Shown here: piece by piece, positions 18,624-27,525 of the stretch
How positions within the stretch are numbered: the first letter of the stretch is position 1
Layout of the letters: each line of letters opens with the position of its first letter
Assembly: GCF_004119455.1 (NCBI RefSeq)
Contig: NZ_NRQT01000003.1
Coordinates: 1-64,000 of the forward strand
Direction of reading: 5' to 3'
From: Chryseobacterium sp. CH25
Lineage (GTDB): Bacteria; Bacteroidota; Bacteroidia; Flavobacteriales; Weeksellaceae
Length of the DNA: 64,000 nucleotides
Translations under genes and position numbers: made by a program
Notes under the pieces: model-generated
The model's database searches: none
Told to the model about the DNA's origin: nothing
Seen by the model: the letters and a program-made list of their open reading frames with translations, nothing else

Positions 18624-19043
18624 TTAAATTTTTTCTCCGTTCACATATACTTCGTATCCGATTTCTACGTTGGGTTCTAACGTTTTTGATACTGAACAGT
18701 ATTTTTCAAAAGATAGTTCTGCTGCCTTTAAAGCTTTCTTAGGATCAATTTCTCCTTCTAACAGAAATTTCACTTTAATGGATTTGAAAGGTTTTGCATC
18801 ATCTACCTGTACTCTCTCCCCTTCTACTTCTGCCTGGAAACTTTTAATTTCCTGACGCTGCTTCTTCAAAATAGAAACTACGTCTATTCCGCTGCATCCT
18901 GCTACTGCCATCAATACGCTTTCCATTGGAGAAACTCCTTTTGCGCCCGGCTGTGAAGTATTGTCTAAAAGGATAGAATTGCCCTGTCCGTTTGTACATT
19001 CAAATAAAAAATCGTCGTTGATTCTATTAAGTGTTATTTTCAT
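18624..19043 (-). CDS. OsmC/Ohr family peroxide-detoxifying protein
   Basis: A 139-residue cytoplasmic protein of the OsmC superfamily, thiol-dependent reductases of organic hydroperoxides. The peroxidatic C50 in MAVAGCSGIDVV and the resolving C116 in FEKYCSVSKTLEPNV are both present, with the expected spacing of about 65 residues. It is 23 bases downstream of the DUF58 gene with no visible terminator between, so it may be the last gene of the MoxR cluster transcript. The sequence does not separate OsmC from YhfA-like subgroups; the 'KAFKSIKVKF'-type strand favours the YhfA/OsmC side over Ohr. Confidence 0.88.
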   Translation of the reverse strand: MKITLNRINDDFLFECTNGQGNSILLDNTSQPGAKGVSPMESVLMAVAGCSGIDVVSILKKQRQEIKSFQAEVEGERVQVDDAKPFKSIKVKFLLEGEIDPKKALKAAELSFEKYCSVSKTLEPNVEIGYEVYVNGEKI

Positions 19044-19066
19044 TGTTGCTTATTATTCTTGCAAAA

Positions 19067-20389
19067 TTATAAAATTCCTCTGGCTTTTATCTCCAAATAT
19101 TTATTGATAACGTCGATATTCAAATTCTCAGGAAGGGTATATACTGTATAAATTCCGTATTTACGGAGTTCCTGAATAATCAGTTTCTTTTCAAATTCAA
19201 ATTTTTCGGCCACAATTTCATCATAAATTTCCTGCATACTTTCAGGATTCTTGTTAATGAGGGTCTGTAGCTCCGAATTTTTGAAGAAAACCACTACCAG
19301 TAGGTGATTTTTAGCAATTCCGCGCAGATATTTTAACTGGCGGTTTAGTCCATCCAGCGTTTCAAAATTGGTAAATAGCAGAATTAAACTTCTCTGATTG
19401 ATGGAGTATTTTATATCCTGATACAATCGGTTGAAATCACTTTCAAAAAAATCTGTTTTAATATTATAAAGTGATTCTGATATTTTCTTCAGCTGTCCTG
19501 ATTTATTCTCGGCGGCAATTTTATTTTCAGCTTTTTTGGAAAAGGTCATCATTCCTGCTCTATCTCCTTTCCTTAAAATAATATGAGACAAAGCCATGGT
19601 TGCATTGATGGAGTAATCCAAAAGACTTAACCCTTTAAAAGGCATCTTCATGGTTCTTCCTTTATCAATCAGCATAAAAATACGCTGTGATTTTTCATCC
19701 TGGAATTGGTTTACCATTAAACGATTGGCTTTGGATGTTGCTTTCCAGTTGATGGTTCTGATATCATCTCCGGGAACATATTCTTTAATCTGTTCAAATT
19801 CCATGGTATGTCCCAACTTTCTCACCTTTTTAATTCCGCCCAACAGAAATTCGCTTTGCAAAGCCATCAGCTCATATTTTCTAAGATGAATAAATGATGG
19901 ATAAGAGGGTAACATGGCATCTTTCTGAAAACTGAATCTTTTCGAAACAAATCCTAATGGTGATGAAACATAAATGTTCAGCCCTCCGAAATGATATTCT
20001 CCTCTTTCCTTAGGTTCTAAACTATATTGAAAGAAAGTATTGGCGCCTGCATTAATAGACTTTTCAATTAAAAAATCTCTTTTCTGGAACTGAAACGGTA
20101 TCTCATCAATGATCTTAGTGGAGATCTTAAAGTTGTAATTATTTTTAATATCAATTTTTACAAAATTTTCATCGCCATTGGACAATTTTTCCGGTAATAT
20201 CCTTTGTGCCTGTAGCGCATTTTTTTGATTAAAGATCAGTAAATAATCCACCATCACAGCAAGAAAACAAATCAAAAGAGCAATGTGGCCAACCCACATC
20301 AACACTGGAAAGAAAAATGCCAGCACATACAGTATCCCCACTCCAATGAGTGTAAAGAAGAAACGGGTATTGATGTATAAGTTTTTCAT
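19067..20389 (-). CDS. DUF58 domain protein (MoxR-associated, vWA-like)
   Basis: A 440-residue membrane-anchored protein. Two hydrophobic helices occupy residues 9-55 and the rest is soluble. The DUF58 core is marked by KKVRKLGHTMEFEQIKEYVPGDDIRTINWKATSKANRLMVNQF around residues 192-235, followed by a vWA-like domain with IFMLIDKGRTM as a degenerate metal-site strand and LILLFTNFE. DUF58 proteins are constant partners of MoxR ATPases and probably act as their clients or adaptors. It is downstream of moxR (60 bases) in the same transcript as the DUF4350, DUF4129 and SpoIIM genes. Its precise activity is unknown. Confidence 0.88.
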   Translation of the reverse strand: MKNLYINTRFFFTLIGVGILYVLAFFFPVLMWVGHIALLICFLAVMVDYLLIFNQKNALQAQRILPEKLSNGDENFVKIDIKNNYNFKISTKIIDEIPFQFQKRDFLIEKSINAGANTFFQYSLEPKERGEYHFGGLNIYVSSPLGFVSKRFSFQKDAMLPSYPSFIHLRKYELMALQSEFLLGGIKKVRKLGHTMEFEQIKEYVPGDDIRTINWKATSKANRLMVNQFQDEKSQRIFMLIDKGRTMKMPFKGLSLLDYSINATMALSHIILRKGDRAGMMTFSKKAENKIAAENKSGQLKKISESLYNIKTDFFESDFNRLYQDIKYSINQRSLILLFTNFETLDGLNRQLKYLRGIAKNHLLVVVFFKNSELQTLINKNPESMQEIYDEIVAEKFEFEKKLIIQELRKYGIYTVYTLPENLNIDVINKYLEIKARGIL

Positions 20390-20448
20390 TGTTTAGGTTG
20401 CAGGTTATAGGAATTAGTGATTATCACCCTATCTCTTATTTCTACCAT

Positions 20449-21480
20449 CTATCTTGGGATCTCTATTCCTTCTAAAATCTGTCGGATAATTTCATCTGCA
20501 GTAAGTCCTTCCATTTCTCTTTCCGGAGAAACGATCACTCTGTGTCTTAATACTGCATAGCTTGCTTCCTTAATATCTTCAGGAGTTACGAAGTCTCTTC
20601 CTCTTAATGCAGCAAAAGCTTTGGAAGCAGTAAGAAGTGCTAATGAAGCTCTAGGTGAAGCTCCCAGATACAGGAATTGGTTTTCTCTGGTATTGATGAT
20701 AATCTTAGCAATATATTCCATCAGATGAGTTTCTACAATGATTTCTTTAACCAAATGTTGATAACTCTTCAGTTGTTCTGCCGTAATAACATGATTTACC
20801 CCTTCTGTTTTATCTTCTTTTTTACTTTCGTGCTGATTTTTAATGATCGCAATTTCCTGCTCAAGGTTAGGATAGCCTACATTAATTTTGAATAAGAAAC
20901 GGTCTAGCTGCGCTTCAGGAAGCCTGTACGTTCCTTCATGCTCTATCGGGTTTTGAGTAGCTACCACCAGGAATGGTTCCTCCATAATGTAGCGGGTACC
21001 ATCCATTGTGATCTGCCTTTCCTCCATCACTTCAAATAATGCGGCCTGAGTTTTTGCCGGAGACCTGTTGATCTCATCAATTAATATAAAGTTGGAGAAA
21101 ATGGGACCTTTTTTAAATTCAAATTCAGAATTTTTAACACTGAATACTGAAGTTCCAAGGATATCTGAAGGCATTAAATCCGGTGTAAACTGAATTCTAC
21201 TGAAGCCTACATCAATAGTTTTTGCTAATAGTTTTGCAGTAATAGTTTTTGCTACTCCCGGGACACCTTCAATTAAAACGTGACCGTTTGAAAGTAATGC
21301 AGCCAGAAGGTGTTCTATCATGTTCTCTTGCCCCACAATTACTTTTCCTATTTCTGCTTTTACCTTATCCAGGCTTGCACGAAGCTCTATCATATCAATT
21401 CTTGACTGAAATTGATCTTCGTTTTTATTTAGATTGATAGAAGGTTGATTTTCTATGTTTGGGTTATCTGGATTTTCCAT
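20449..21480 (-). CDS. MoxR family AAA+ ATPase
   Basis: A 343-residue AAA+ ATPase, a class thought to act as a chaperone that assembles or activates vWA-domain complexes, here probably with the DUF58 protein. Walker A is GVPGVAKT (72-79), Walker B is LIDEINRS with D135-E136, sensor 1 lies in VATQNPIEHEGTYRLPEAQLDRF, and the sensor 2 region is LGASPRASLALL. The first 40 residues are polar and variable. A paired-hairpin repeat fills the 65 bases between it and the upstream DUF4350 gene. Confidence 0.95.
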   Translation of the reverse strand: MENPDNPNIENQPSINLNKNEDQFQSRIDMIELRASLDKVKAEIGKVIVGQENMIEHLLAALLSNGHVLIEGVPGVAKTITAKLLAKTIDVGFSRIQFTPDLMPSDILGTSVFSVKNSEFEFKKGPIFSNFILIDEINRSPAKTQAALFEVMEERQITMDGTRYIMEEPFLVVATQNPIEHEGTYRLPEAQLDRFLFKINVGYPNLEQEIAIIKNQHESKKEDKTEGVNHVITAEQLKSYQHLVKEIIVETHLMEYIAKIIINTRENQFLYLGASPRASLALLTASKAFAALRGRDFVTPEDIKEASYAVLRHRVIVSPEREMEGLTADEIIRQILEGIEIPR

Positions 21481-21499
21481 AATTTTTATTTTTTGGTTG

Positions 21500-21543
21500 G
21501 ATAGGACTTCGTTCTATCTTTGGCTAAATCGTCCCTTTGGGAC
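21500..21543. repeat. paired-hairpin intercistronic repeat, copy 2
   Basis: GATAGGAC (21500-21507) pairs with GTTCTATC (21511-21518), and GTCCC (21531-21535) pairs with GGGAC (21539-21543). The first hairpin is identical to that at 11581-11599. The second keeps pairing with different bases, which suggests selection for structure. It starts three bases past the DUF4350 stop on the minus strand. Confidence 0.7.
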
Positions 21544-21545
21544 TC

Positions 21546-22703
21546 TTATTTTAATATCTCGTCTAGAAGTTTATTGATTTTTGCCAGATCTTCTTTCATT
21601 ACACTTGCGTATGGATCTTGTGCCTTTCTGATAAGATGAATTGCGTCATTAATCATTTCAATAGGCTTTCCTGTTTTCAGCTGTAGCTTCTTGGCAAATT
21701 CTTCGTCTATATTTTGAGTGTCAATCAAAAGATCCATTCTTACTTTATTCAGGAAATATTGGGCTTTTTTGGCCATCATATCATGAAAATCACCTTCCTG
21801 AAGATAAAGATTTCCGATGCTTTTCACAAAATCTAGTGAAGTATTTCTCAATGGTTCTATCACAGGTACAATTCTCTGTTTTCTTTTTGCATTAAAGAAA
21901 ATAAAGAGGATGAGTCCCCCCAGAAATACCCACCAAGCATATTTCAAGGCTGGATTCCCCAATACGAATCTCATAAAGAAACTTGAAGCTTTGGTATTAC
22001 TTTCCACAAACCAAATGGTTTCACGATCCGGAAGATAAGAGAAGACATCCTGTGTATATCTTACATTTCCGGGTTTCAACAGGTAATAGTTGGTCAAGAA
22101 AAGTGGCTCACTATGAACATAGAAGTTTCCTTTTCCGAATTTTACTTTGATAAAGTTAGCCTGATCCGTATTTTTATTCTCTACCGTTTTCCCAAGCACT
22201 TCAACTCCAGGTTTGATAAATGAAAATCCTCTTCCTGATGGAAACTTATCCAACTGAATGAAGTCATTCTTATATTTTTTATCTGTAAACTTCAGCACAT
22301 TCTCTTCTTCAAAAGAAATTTCTGAATCATAAAACCCTATACTGTCTGAAACTTCTTTAGGCATACGGCTTATCACCAGCATGGCTTCAGATCCTTTTGA
22401 TACCTGATCTATAATTTTCTTCCAGGATTCTGTATCAATCTCAGTTTCTATAACCACAATATTGTGGTTTTCTTTTTTATGTTGGTTATAATATTCGTAA
22501 GGAGCCTGATTGATCTTCTTCAGATTATTTTTAAAAAGATCTTTAGCTTCGTTATCAAAAACAAATAGGCCAAACGGTGACTTTTTGTTGACATCAAAGT
22601 TTTTACGCCAGTCAGTCGTCTCTTTTTTATTTACTTCAAGCAACGCCAAAATAACCATCACAACGATGAAGATCACAGCATATATTCTGAAAGTCTTATT
22701 CAT
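21546..22703 (-). CDS. DUF4350 domain membrane protein
   Basis: A 385-residue protein with an N-terminal membrane helix (about residues 5-23) and a second at about 253-268, so the middle 220 residues are periplasmic. The DUF4350 signature is visible as TTDWRKNFDVNKKSPFGLFVFDNEAKDLF (in parts) and a glutamine-amidotransferase-like region, EAMLVISRMPKEVSDSI, followed by KFGKGNFYVHSEPLFLTNYYL. The cytoplasmic C-terminus is helical (LYLQEGDFHDMMAKKAQYFL). It occurs in the same operon layout as MoxR and DUF58 in many Bacteroidetes. No enzymatic role is known. Confidence 0.85.
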   Translation of the reverse strand: MNKTFRIYAVIFIVVMVILALLEVNKKETTDWRKNFDVNKKSPFGLFVFDNEAKDLFKNNLKKINQAPYEYYNQHKKENHNIVVIETEIDTESWKKIIDQVSKGSEAMLVISRMPKEVSDSIGFYDSEISFEEENVLKFTDKKYKNDFIQLDKFPSGRGFSFIKPGVEVLGKTVENKNTDQANFIKVKFGKGNFYVHSEPLFLTNYYLLKPGNVRYTQDVFSYLPDRETIWFVESNTKASSFFMRFVLGNPALKYAWWVFLGGLILFIFFNAKRKQRIVPVIEPLRNTSLDFVKSIGNLYLQEGDFHDMMAKKAQYFLNKVRMDLLIDTQNIDEEFAKKLQLKTGKPIEMINDAIHLIRKAQDPYASVMKEDLAKINKLLDEILK

Positions 22704-22714
22704 GGTTAATTAGG

Positions 22715-23494
22715 TTATGGTTTAAATGCCTGGAATTGATTTTTAAATTTCTGATAGCTCTGTTCATCAATATTGAACTCTCCGTACCATACATAATCGA
22801 AGATATAGGACAGATCAAAGAATTCATTTTTAAGATGGACTGCTCTTAATTCTGCTACATAATCTTTATTGGTCTTTTCAGGATTCCAGTTAATCAGTTT
22901 TTTATCACTTAATTTTTTAAGAATGAATAAGAATTGATAGCGAACGGCAGAACGATAATCTCCTGCATGTTCAAATTTTGCAATACTTTCAGGGAAGTTG
23001 ATTTCATGGATATTTTCATGAAGTTCTTCTACATTCAGGTTCATCTTCTTGTTCTTTTTACCGAAAATAAAATTCCCGTCTTTTCCAAGAATATACTTAA
23101 TGATAATATACAAAAGAAAGCCTACCAAAATAATTGCGAAAAGTCTTACAAGTGCTACCGTTACTTTGGAAGATTTTTCAAAGACCGTTTTTCCAAAAAT
23201 ACTTCTGAAAATTTGGTCTATTTTTCTCATCAGTTTCTCCCAAAAGGATTCTCTGGGTTTTGACACGCTATAATCAAATTCATTTCCTTTATATCTTGAC
23301 GGAACGTTCTTCTTAAATTCTTTAGGATATACTGTATTTTCCGAAACCGGGTTCTTTGCCAGCACAGAATCTGCCCGCAGCATATTATGATAATGCCCGG
23401 TTGTATACAGTGAATCTGTCATATAATCATCGTCCTGAGCTTTCACAAAGCTTAGGGAGCAGATTAATACTATGAAAAAAAGAATCTTATTCAT
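22715..23494 (-). CDS. DUF4129 domain membrane protein
   Basis: A 259-residue protein with a signal peptide (residues 1-19, ending SFVKAQ) and one membrane helix near 113-133. A basic stretch, KKNKKMNLN, follows the helix. The C-terminal cytoplasmic part, FEHAGDYRSAVRYQFLFILKKLSDKKLINWNPEKTN then FDYVWYGEFNIDEQSYQKF, is the DUF4129 domain, also found at the C-terminus of transglutaminase-like MoxR-linked proteins. Its start overlaps the end of the upstream membrane protein by eight bases. Confidence 0.85.
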   Translation of the reverse strand: MNKILFFIVLICSLSFVKAQDDDYMTDSLYTTGHYHNMLRADSVLAKNPVSENTVYPKEFKKNVPSRYKGNEFDYSVSKPRESFWEKLMRKIDQIFRSIFGKTVFEKSSKVTVALVRLFAIILVGFLLYIIIKYILGKDGNFIFGKKNKKMNLNVEELHENIHEINFPESIAKFEHAGDYRSAVRYQFLFILKKLSDKKLINWNPEKTNKDYVAELRAVHLKNEFFDLSYIFDYVWYGEFNIDEQSYQKFKNQFQAFKP

Positions 23495-24449
23495 TAATTC
23501 CGATCGTATCTATTTCTTCCAGTTCTACTTTCTGATGAAGATCTGTTCTGCTGTCGTAATACATCAATCCAGAGTTCACATACAACAGATTGGAAAGGAA
23601 AAATGAAAGCAGCATTGATATTCCATAGAAAACAAAAAATGCAATCCCAAAAGCCCCTGTGAAAGGGTTTTGCTCAAAATTTCCATCAGGTGTGGTTGTA
23701 AGTACTGAACCATAGAAAAAGATCATCGGAATATAAGTAAATACAGAACTCACCATAGACATTATAATAAACATCACAAAAGCAGCCCCCCAATATTTCC
23801 AGTAAGGAGATTTTTCGCTCCCGTTAGGATAAGAAAACTGTGAACGGATAGAGTAGCTTAAACTTTCTATAAATCCTCTGTTTGAATTAAAATAATCATA
23901 CATCAGAAATGTAATCACATTAAATAATGTAGGATAAACAATCATGACAAGAAAAATCCCGATAAGGATAAAAATCAGAAGATAGGAGAACCCTATAAGA
24001 AATAATGATAAAGGGATTACAATAAATGTCATCCCAAGACATAATTTAGCAATTCTGCCTATATTTTCTTTAAAATCACCTAAAATCTCATCTGTCTTTA
24101 TATTCTTTGCTCCATTAGCAATTCTTTTCAGATAAAAGACCGGATAAAGGTAATTGATAATCGCCAGAATCATAAAAAGCAGAAATGTAAGCACTCCTAC
24201 CCCTATCAGCATTCCGGCATTCTCTGAGAAGTACCTTTCAAAGTAATAGGTATCTCCTCCCATATTGGATCCGAAAATTTGAGAAAAAAGTTCTTTATAT
24301 CCGAAAATAAAAACCGTTACCATTAAAATCAACAGCAAACCATTGATCAGGATGTAGTTTTTAAAGTAATTCTTTCCATATAATTTGAAAAAGTTGAAAC
24401 TGTCACTGATGAAAGTTCCAAAGTCTCTTTTTTTATAAAATTGTATCAT
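23487..24449 (-). CDS. multi-pass membrane protein of the MoxR/SpoIIM cluster
   Basis: About 320 residues with six or so hydrophobic helices and no catalytic motif. I begin at the ATG at 24449 (MIQFYKKRDFG) because that N-terminus, with the following ISDSFNFFKLYGKNYFKNY, is typical of the flavobacterial family and shortens the overlap with the SpoIIM gene from 47 to 17 bases; an ATG at 24479 is also possible. Family members are annotated only as hypothetical membrane proteins. Its fixed position between SpoIIM-like and DUF4129 genes suggests it is part of the same membrane assembly. Confidence 0.8.
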   Translation of the reverse strand: MIQFYKKRDFGTFISDSFNFFKLYGKNYFKNYILINGLLLILMVTVFIFGYKELFSQIFGSNMGGDTYYFERYFSENAGMLIGVGVLTFLLFMILAIINYLYPVFYLKRIANGAKNIKTDEILGDFKENIGRIAKLCLGMTFIVIPLSLFLIGFSYLLIFILIGIFLVMIVYPTLFNVITFLMYDYFNSNRGFIESLSYSIRSQFSYPNGSEKSPYWKYWGAAFVMFIIMSMVSSVFTYIPMIFFYGSVLTTTPDGNFEQNPFTGAFGIAFFVFYGISMLLSFFLSNLLYVNSGLMYYDSRTDLHQKVELEEIDTIGINE

Positions 24450-25422
24450 TGATGTGTTTATTAGTTTTTTTATAAACAATGGAAGGGTATATAAAATAAT
24501 AAAAACCTATCATTGCCAGTGAACCGAAAATAATAATCAAATTCAAAATCAGGGGCATCCTCAATGCATGCCTTGTTACGTATCCTTCTATAATCCCTGC
24601 ACAAATAGTAAAGGGAACAGTACTTAAAAATATTTTAAATGAGTCTTTAAATCCTTTTTTAAAAGAATTAAACCTTGAAAATGTTCTCGGAAATAAAATA
24701 GAAGCCCCCAGAATTAATCCGCACATGGCTTCCACTACCATCGCAAAGATCTCAAAAACACCATGCAGCCATATTCCTCTTGCGCTGTCCTTCAAAGCTC
24801 CATAGTCGTAGAAAAAATATTGAAATGCTCCCAGCATAACACTGTTTGAAAGTAACGCAAACAATGTTCCTACCCCCCCAAAGATTCCAAAAATATAGAG
24901 TTTAGCACCTACCTGAATATTATTGAAAATAATCCCAATAGTACTTCCCCATGTGGAACCACTTTCGTACACTGCAACAGCATTTCCTTTTTTGATATTC
25001 TCAATCGTTTCATTCATATATGCTTCTCCATTGGGTATTGCAACCGCTAAGAAGGTTTTATCATAAATGGCAGAAAGTACCCCTATTAAAGTAAATAAAA
25101 TGAAAAAAGCAAAAGCATACATAAGGTATCTCCGATACTGATGCATCAGCAATGGAACTTCTGTTTTGAAAAAATAAACGAATCTGTTCTCCTCTACTCT
25201 TTTTGTTTTATAAATCTTCTGGAAAATCTGAGCAGACAAGTGATTCAGGTAAACAGTAGTATTACTTTTGGGATAATACGTCTGGGCAAAAGAAAGATCA
25301 TTGATCAGATTGATATACAACGAAGACAGGTCATCAGGATTTTTTTTAATTTTCCCTTGAATAACCTGTTCTATTCCCAACCATTTTTCTTTATTTTGTT
25401 TAATGAAATAAACTTCTCTCAT
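24433..25422 (-). CDS. SpoIIM family (stage II sporulation protein M-like) membrane protein
   Basis: A 329-residue membrane protein with at least five hydrophobic helices. The region from FFKTEVPLLMHQYRRYLMYAFAFFILFT onward, IGIIFNNIQVGAKLYIFGIFGGVGTLFALLSN, and the GIWLHGVFEIFAMVVEAMCGLILG segment are hallmarks of the SpoIIM/DUF95 family. The organism shows no sign of sporulation; the family is widespread outside spore-formers, usually next to MoxR and RDD genes. It is the first gene of the minus-strand cluster and divergent from the RDD gene, 28 bases away. Confidence 0.9.
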   Translation of the reverse strand: MREVYFIKQNKEKWLGIEQVIQGKIKKNPDDLSSLYINLINDLSFAQTYYPKSNTTVYLNHLSAQIFQKIYKTKRVEENRFVYFFKTEVPLLMHQYRRYLMYAFAFFILFTLIGVLSAIYDKTFLAVAIPNGEAYMNETIENIKKGNAVAVYESGSTWGSTIGIIFNNIQVGAKLYIFGIFGGVGTLFALLSNSVMLGAFQYFFYDYGALKDSARGIWLHGVFEIFAMVVEAMCGLILGASILFPRTFSRFNSFKKGFKDSFKIFLSTVPFTICAGIIEGYVTRHALRMPLILNLIIIFGSLAMIGFYYFIYPSIVYKKTNKHINDTIL

Positions 25423-25450
25423 AATTGTTAAGGCTAAAATAATAAAAAAT

Positions 25451-26200
25451 ATGTCTCAAATTGCGATAAATACCTCACAAAATGTAAATATTAATTTTAC
25501 CATTGCAGGCGTAGGAGAAAGAATGCTTGCCTTCATTATCGACCTTCTGATCAGGATTGCTTATGTAGTGATTATCCTGTATTTGTTCTTTAATATTTTC
25601 GATTTAGGGTATCTATTAGACGGTCTTGATGAATGGTCTATAAAAGCAGTGTATATCATTCTTACCTTTCCTACTTATATTTATCCTCTTGTTCTGGAAA
25701 GCCTGATGGAAGGCCAGACTCCCGGAAAAAAACTTATGAAAATAAAAGTAGTAAAAATTGATGGCTACCAGGCAAGTTTTGCTGATTATATGATCCGCTG
25801 GGTTTTCAGGATTGTAGATGTTTCATTTGCCGGAGTGATAGGGTTTATTTCGATGATTGTTTCCAAAAACAACCAGCGTCTGGGAGATATTGCTTCCGGA
25901 ACTGCAGTGATTTCTTTAAAAAACAACATCAACATTTCCCATACAATCCTTGAGAATATTAATGAAGACTATATCCCTTCTTTTCCTCAGGTAATTGCTT
26001 TGAGTGATAACGATATGAGAATAATCAAAGATAATTATACTAAAGCCGTAAAAATGGATGACCGCCAGATTATCAATAAGCTTTCTAACAAGATTAAAAG
26101 TATTCTGAAACTGGAAATAGACCCGACAAAAATGACGGAAAAACAGTTTATTAATGTAATTATTAAAGACTATAACTATTACACCGGAAAGGATAATTAA
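25451..26200 (+). CDS. RDD family membrane protein
   Basis: A 249-residue protein with three or four hydrophobic helices. It shows the RDD pattern: GERMLAFIIDLLIRIAY (R-x5-D in the first helix), SLMEGQTPGKKLMKIKVV between helices, and YMIRWVFRIVD followed by NNQRLGDIASGTAVI. The polar C-terminal 80 residues are an extension. RDD proteins have been linked to ion or solute transport, but function here is unknown. It is divergent from the SpoIIM-like gene and probably shares the control region of that cluster. Confidence 0.9.
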   Translation: MSQIAINTSQNVNINFTIAGVGERMLAFIIDLLIRIAYVVIILYLFFNIFDLGYLLDGLDEWSIKAVYIILTFPTYIYPLVLESLMEGQTPGKKLMKIKVVKIDGYQASFADYMIRWVFRIVDVSFAGVIGFISMIVSKNNQRLGDIASGTAVISLKNNINISHTILENINEDYIPSFPQVIALSDNDMRIIKDNYTKAVKMDDRQIINKLSNKIKSILKLEIDPTKMTEKQFINVIIKDYNYYTGKDN

Positions 26201-26274
26201 GAGACGATTGAAACGAATACGTTATATCAGTCCTTATAATTTTCGTATCTTTATTAGCAATAAAGCACTTTATC

Positions 26275-26565
26275 ATGAAATTTGAAAACAACAGATCCGG
26301 AAACGGCGGAGTTCTTACCCTTAATAATGAGATAAAAGAAGTAGGAAGATTAACCTATACTATTTTCCCGGAAGATCAAAAACTGATTATCTCTTTTGTT
26401 TTGGTACATCCTGAGTTTGAAGGAAGAGGAATGGGAAAATATCTGGTAGAAGAAGCCATTAAGTTTGCAAGGGAAAATAACTGGAACGTTTATCCTCACT
26501 GTTCTTATGCCAGAGCTGTCATGATGAGAATGAAAGATGTAGAGGATATTTTCTTAAAGAGCTAA
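26275..26565 (+). CDS. small GNAT-family N-acetyltransferase (NATD1/YidJ-like)
   Basis: A 96-residue single-domain GNAT-like protein. The acetyl-CoA loop is FEGRGMGKYLVEEAIKFAREN (about 54-74, Q/RxxGxG/A) and the C-terminal VYPHCSYARAVMMR matches the NATD1-type subgroup, which has a conserved cysteine after the PxC motif. The substrate is unknown. TATCTTTA 25 bases upstream of the start resembles a -7 box. The last 12 bases overlap tail to tail with the glycosyltransferase gene. Confidence 0.85.
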   Translation: MKFENNRSGNGGVLTLNNEIKEVGRLTYTIFPEDQKLIISFVLVHPEFEGRGMGKYLVEEAIKFARENNWNVYPHCSYARAVMMRMKDVEDIFLKS

Positions 26566-27525
26566 GACATCCTTCACTAAAATTTCTTCAATATTATCCG
26601 GATAATCTACTTTCAGATGATGATCCGAAGCCACCCACTCCATAATTTCCTGCAGGTTTAGTACCTTGGAATTTGGAATTCCCATCTTATCGAGAGCACA
26701 AGCATTACATTCCTGTTCATACTGGTTATGAATAGGAATTACAAATAGTTTTTTATCCATAAAAAGTGCTTCAGCAGGAGTTTCGAAACCGGCATTGCAC
26801 AGAATACCATCACATCCTTCAAAATATTTCAGATATTGAGTTTCATCAATAGGAAATACTTCAACATTTTTCACTTTAACCTGTACTTTACTGTATTTTG
26901 AAAACACTTTCCATTCTACCGGAATTTTCCTAAGAACTTTAATTATATTTTCATCTGCGAAACTTGGAAGATAAACAAGATAATAGCCTTGTTTGTATGG
27001 ATTAAGATTTCTGATCTTTCTTCGGATAACAGGTTTTTTGATCTGTGGATGATAATTTTCAAAATGGAAACCAATCTTTCTTTCGCTGGGAACATAATAT
27101 TTTAAAATCATTTCTCCCAGAAAATCTTTCTTTTCAGGCTTAGGGGTTTCTGCAAAACTCATAGATGCCTGATGACTCAGTTCAATCATGGGCAGTTTCT
27201 TTAATTTTGAAGCCCAGCCTGTCAATGGTTCATAATCATTAATGATTAAATCGTATTGAGAAAGTTCTAAACTTCTTATTGTTTTTGCTGCATCAATGAA
27301 TTTATTGTCTGTAAATGTTTTTCGGTAGGATAAACCGCCTGTTTTGTTATAAAGAAGGGAAATACCTCTATGCTGGAAATTAATATCAAAATCAGCCTTT
27401 AATTGCGATTGATGTCCACTGATGAGGGTATCCACCGAAGCATACTTTTTAAGTATCGGAATAATCTCCTGTGCCCTGGCCACATGTCCGTTTCCGGTAC
27501 CCTGAAATGCATACAAAATTTTCAT
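26554..27525 (-). CDS. glycosyltransferase of the MurG/UDP-glycosyltransferase (GT-B) type
   Basis: A 323-residue cytoplasmic protein. The N-terminal GTGNGHVARAQEIIPIL is the glycine-rich GT-B loop, and the C-terminal half has GCDGILCNAGFETPAEALFMDKKLFVIPIHNQYEQECNA, the usual nucleotide-sugar-binding region with an acidic/glutamine end. The donor and acceptor are not known. Its start overlaps the stop of the upstream phosphoesterase gene (TAATG), so the two are translationally coupled; since that gene resembles LpxH, a role in lipid or envelope glycosylation is a reasonable guess. Confidence 0.83.
   Translation of the reverse strand: MKILYAFQGTGNGHVARAQEIIPILKKYASVDTLISGHQSQLKADFDINFQHRGISLLYNKTGGLSYRKTFTDNKFIDAAKTIRSLELSQYDLIINDYEPLTGWASKLKKLPMIELSHQASMSFAETPKPEKKDFLGEMILKYYVPSERKIGFHFENYHPQIKKPVIRRKIRNLNPYKQGYYLVYLPSFADENIIKVLRKIPVEWKVFSKYSKVQVKVKNVEVFPIDETQYLKYFEGCDGILCNAGFETPAEALFMDKKLFVIPIHNQYEQECNACALDKMGIPNSKVLNLQEIMEWVASDHHLKVDYPDNIEEILVKDVLAL

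Noticed and set aside
24433..24479. Long start for the membrane protein at 24479
   Set aside because: The ATG at 24449 matches the family N-terminus and reduces the overlap to 17 bases.
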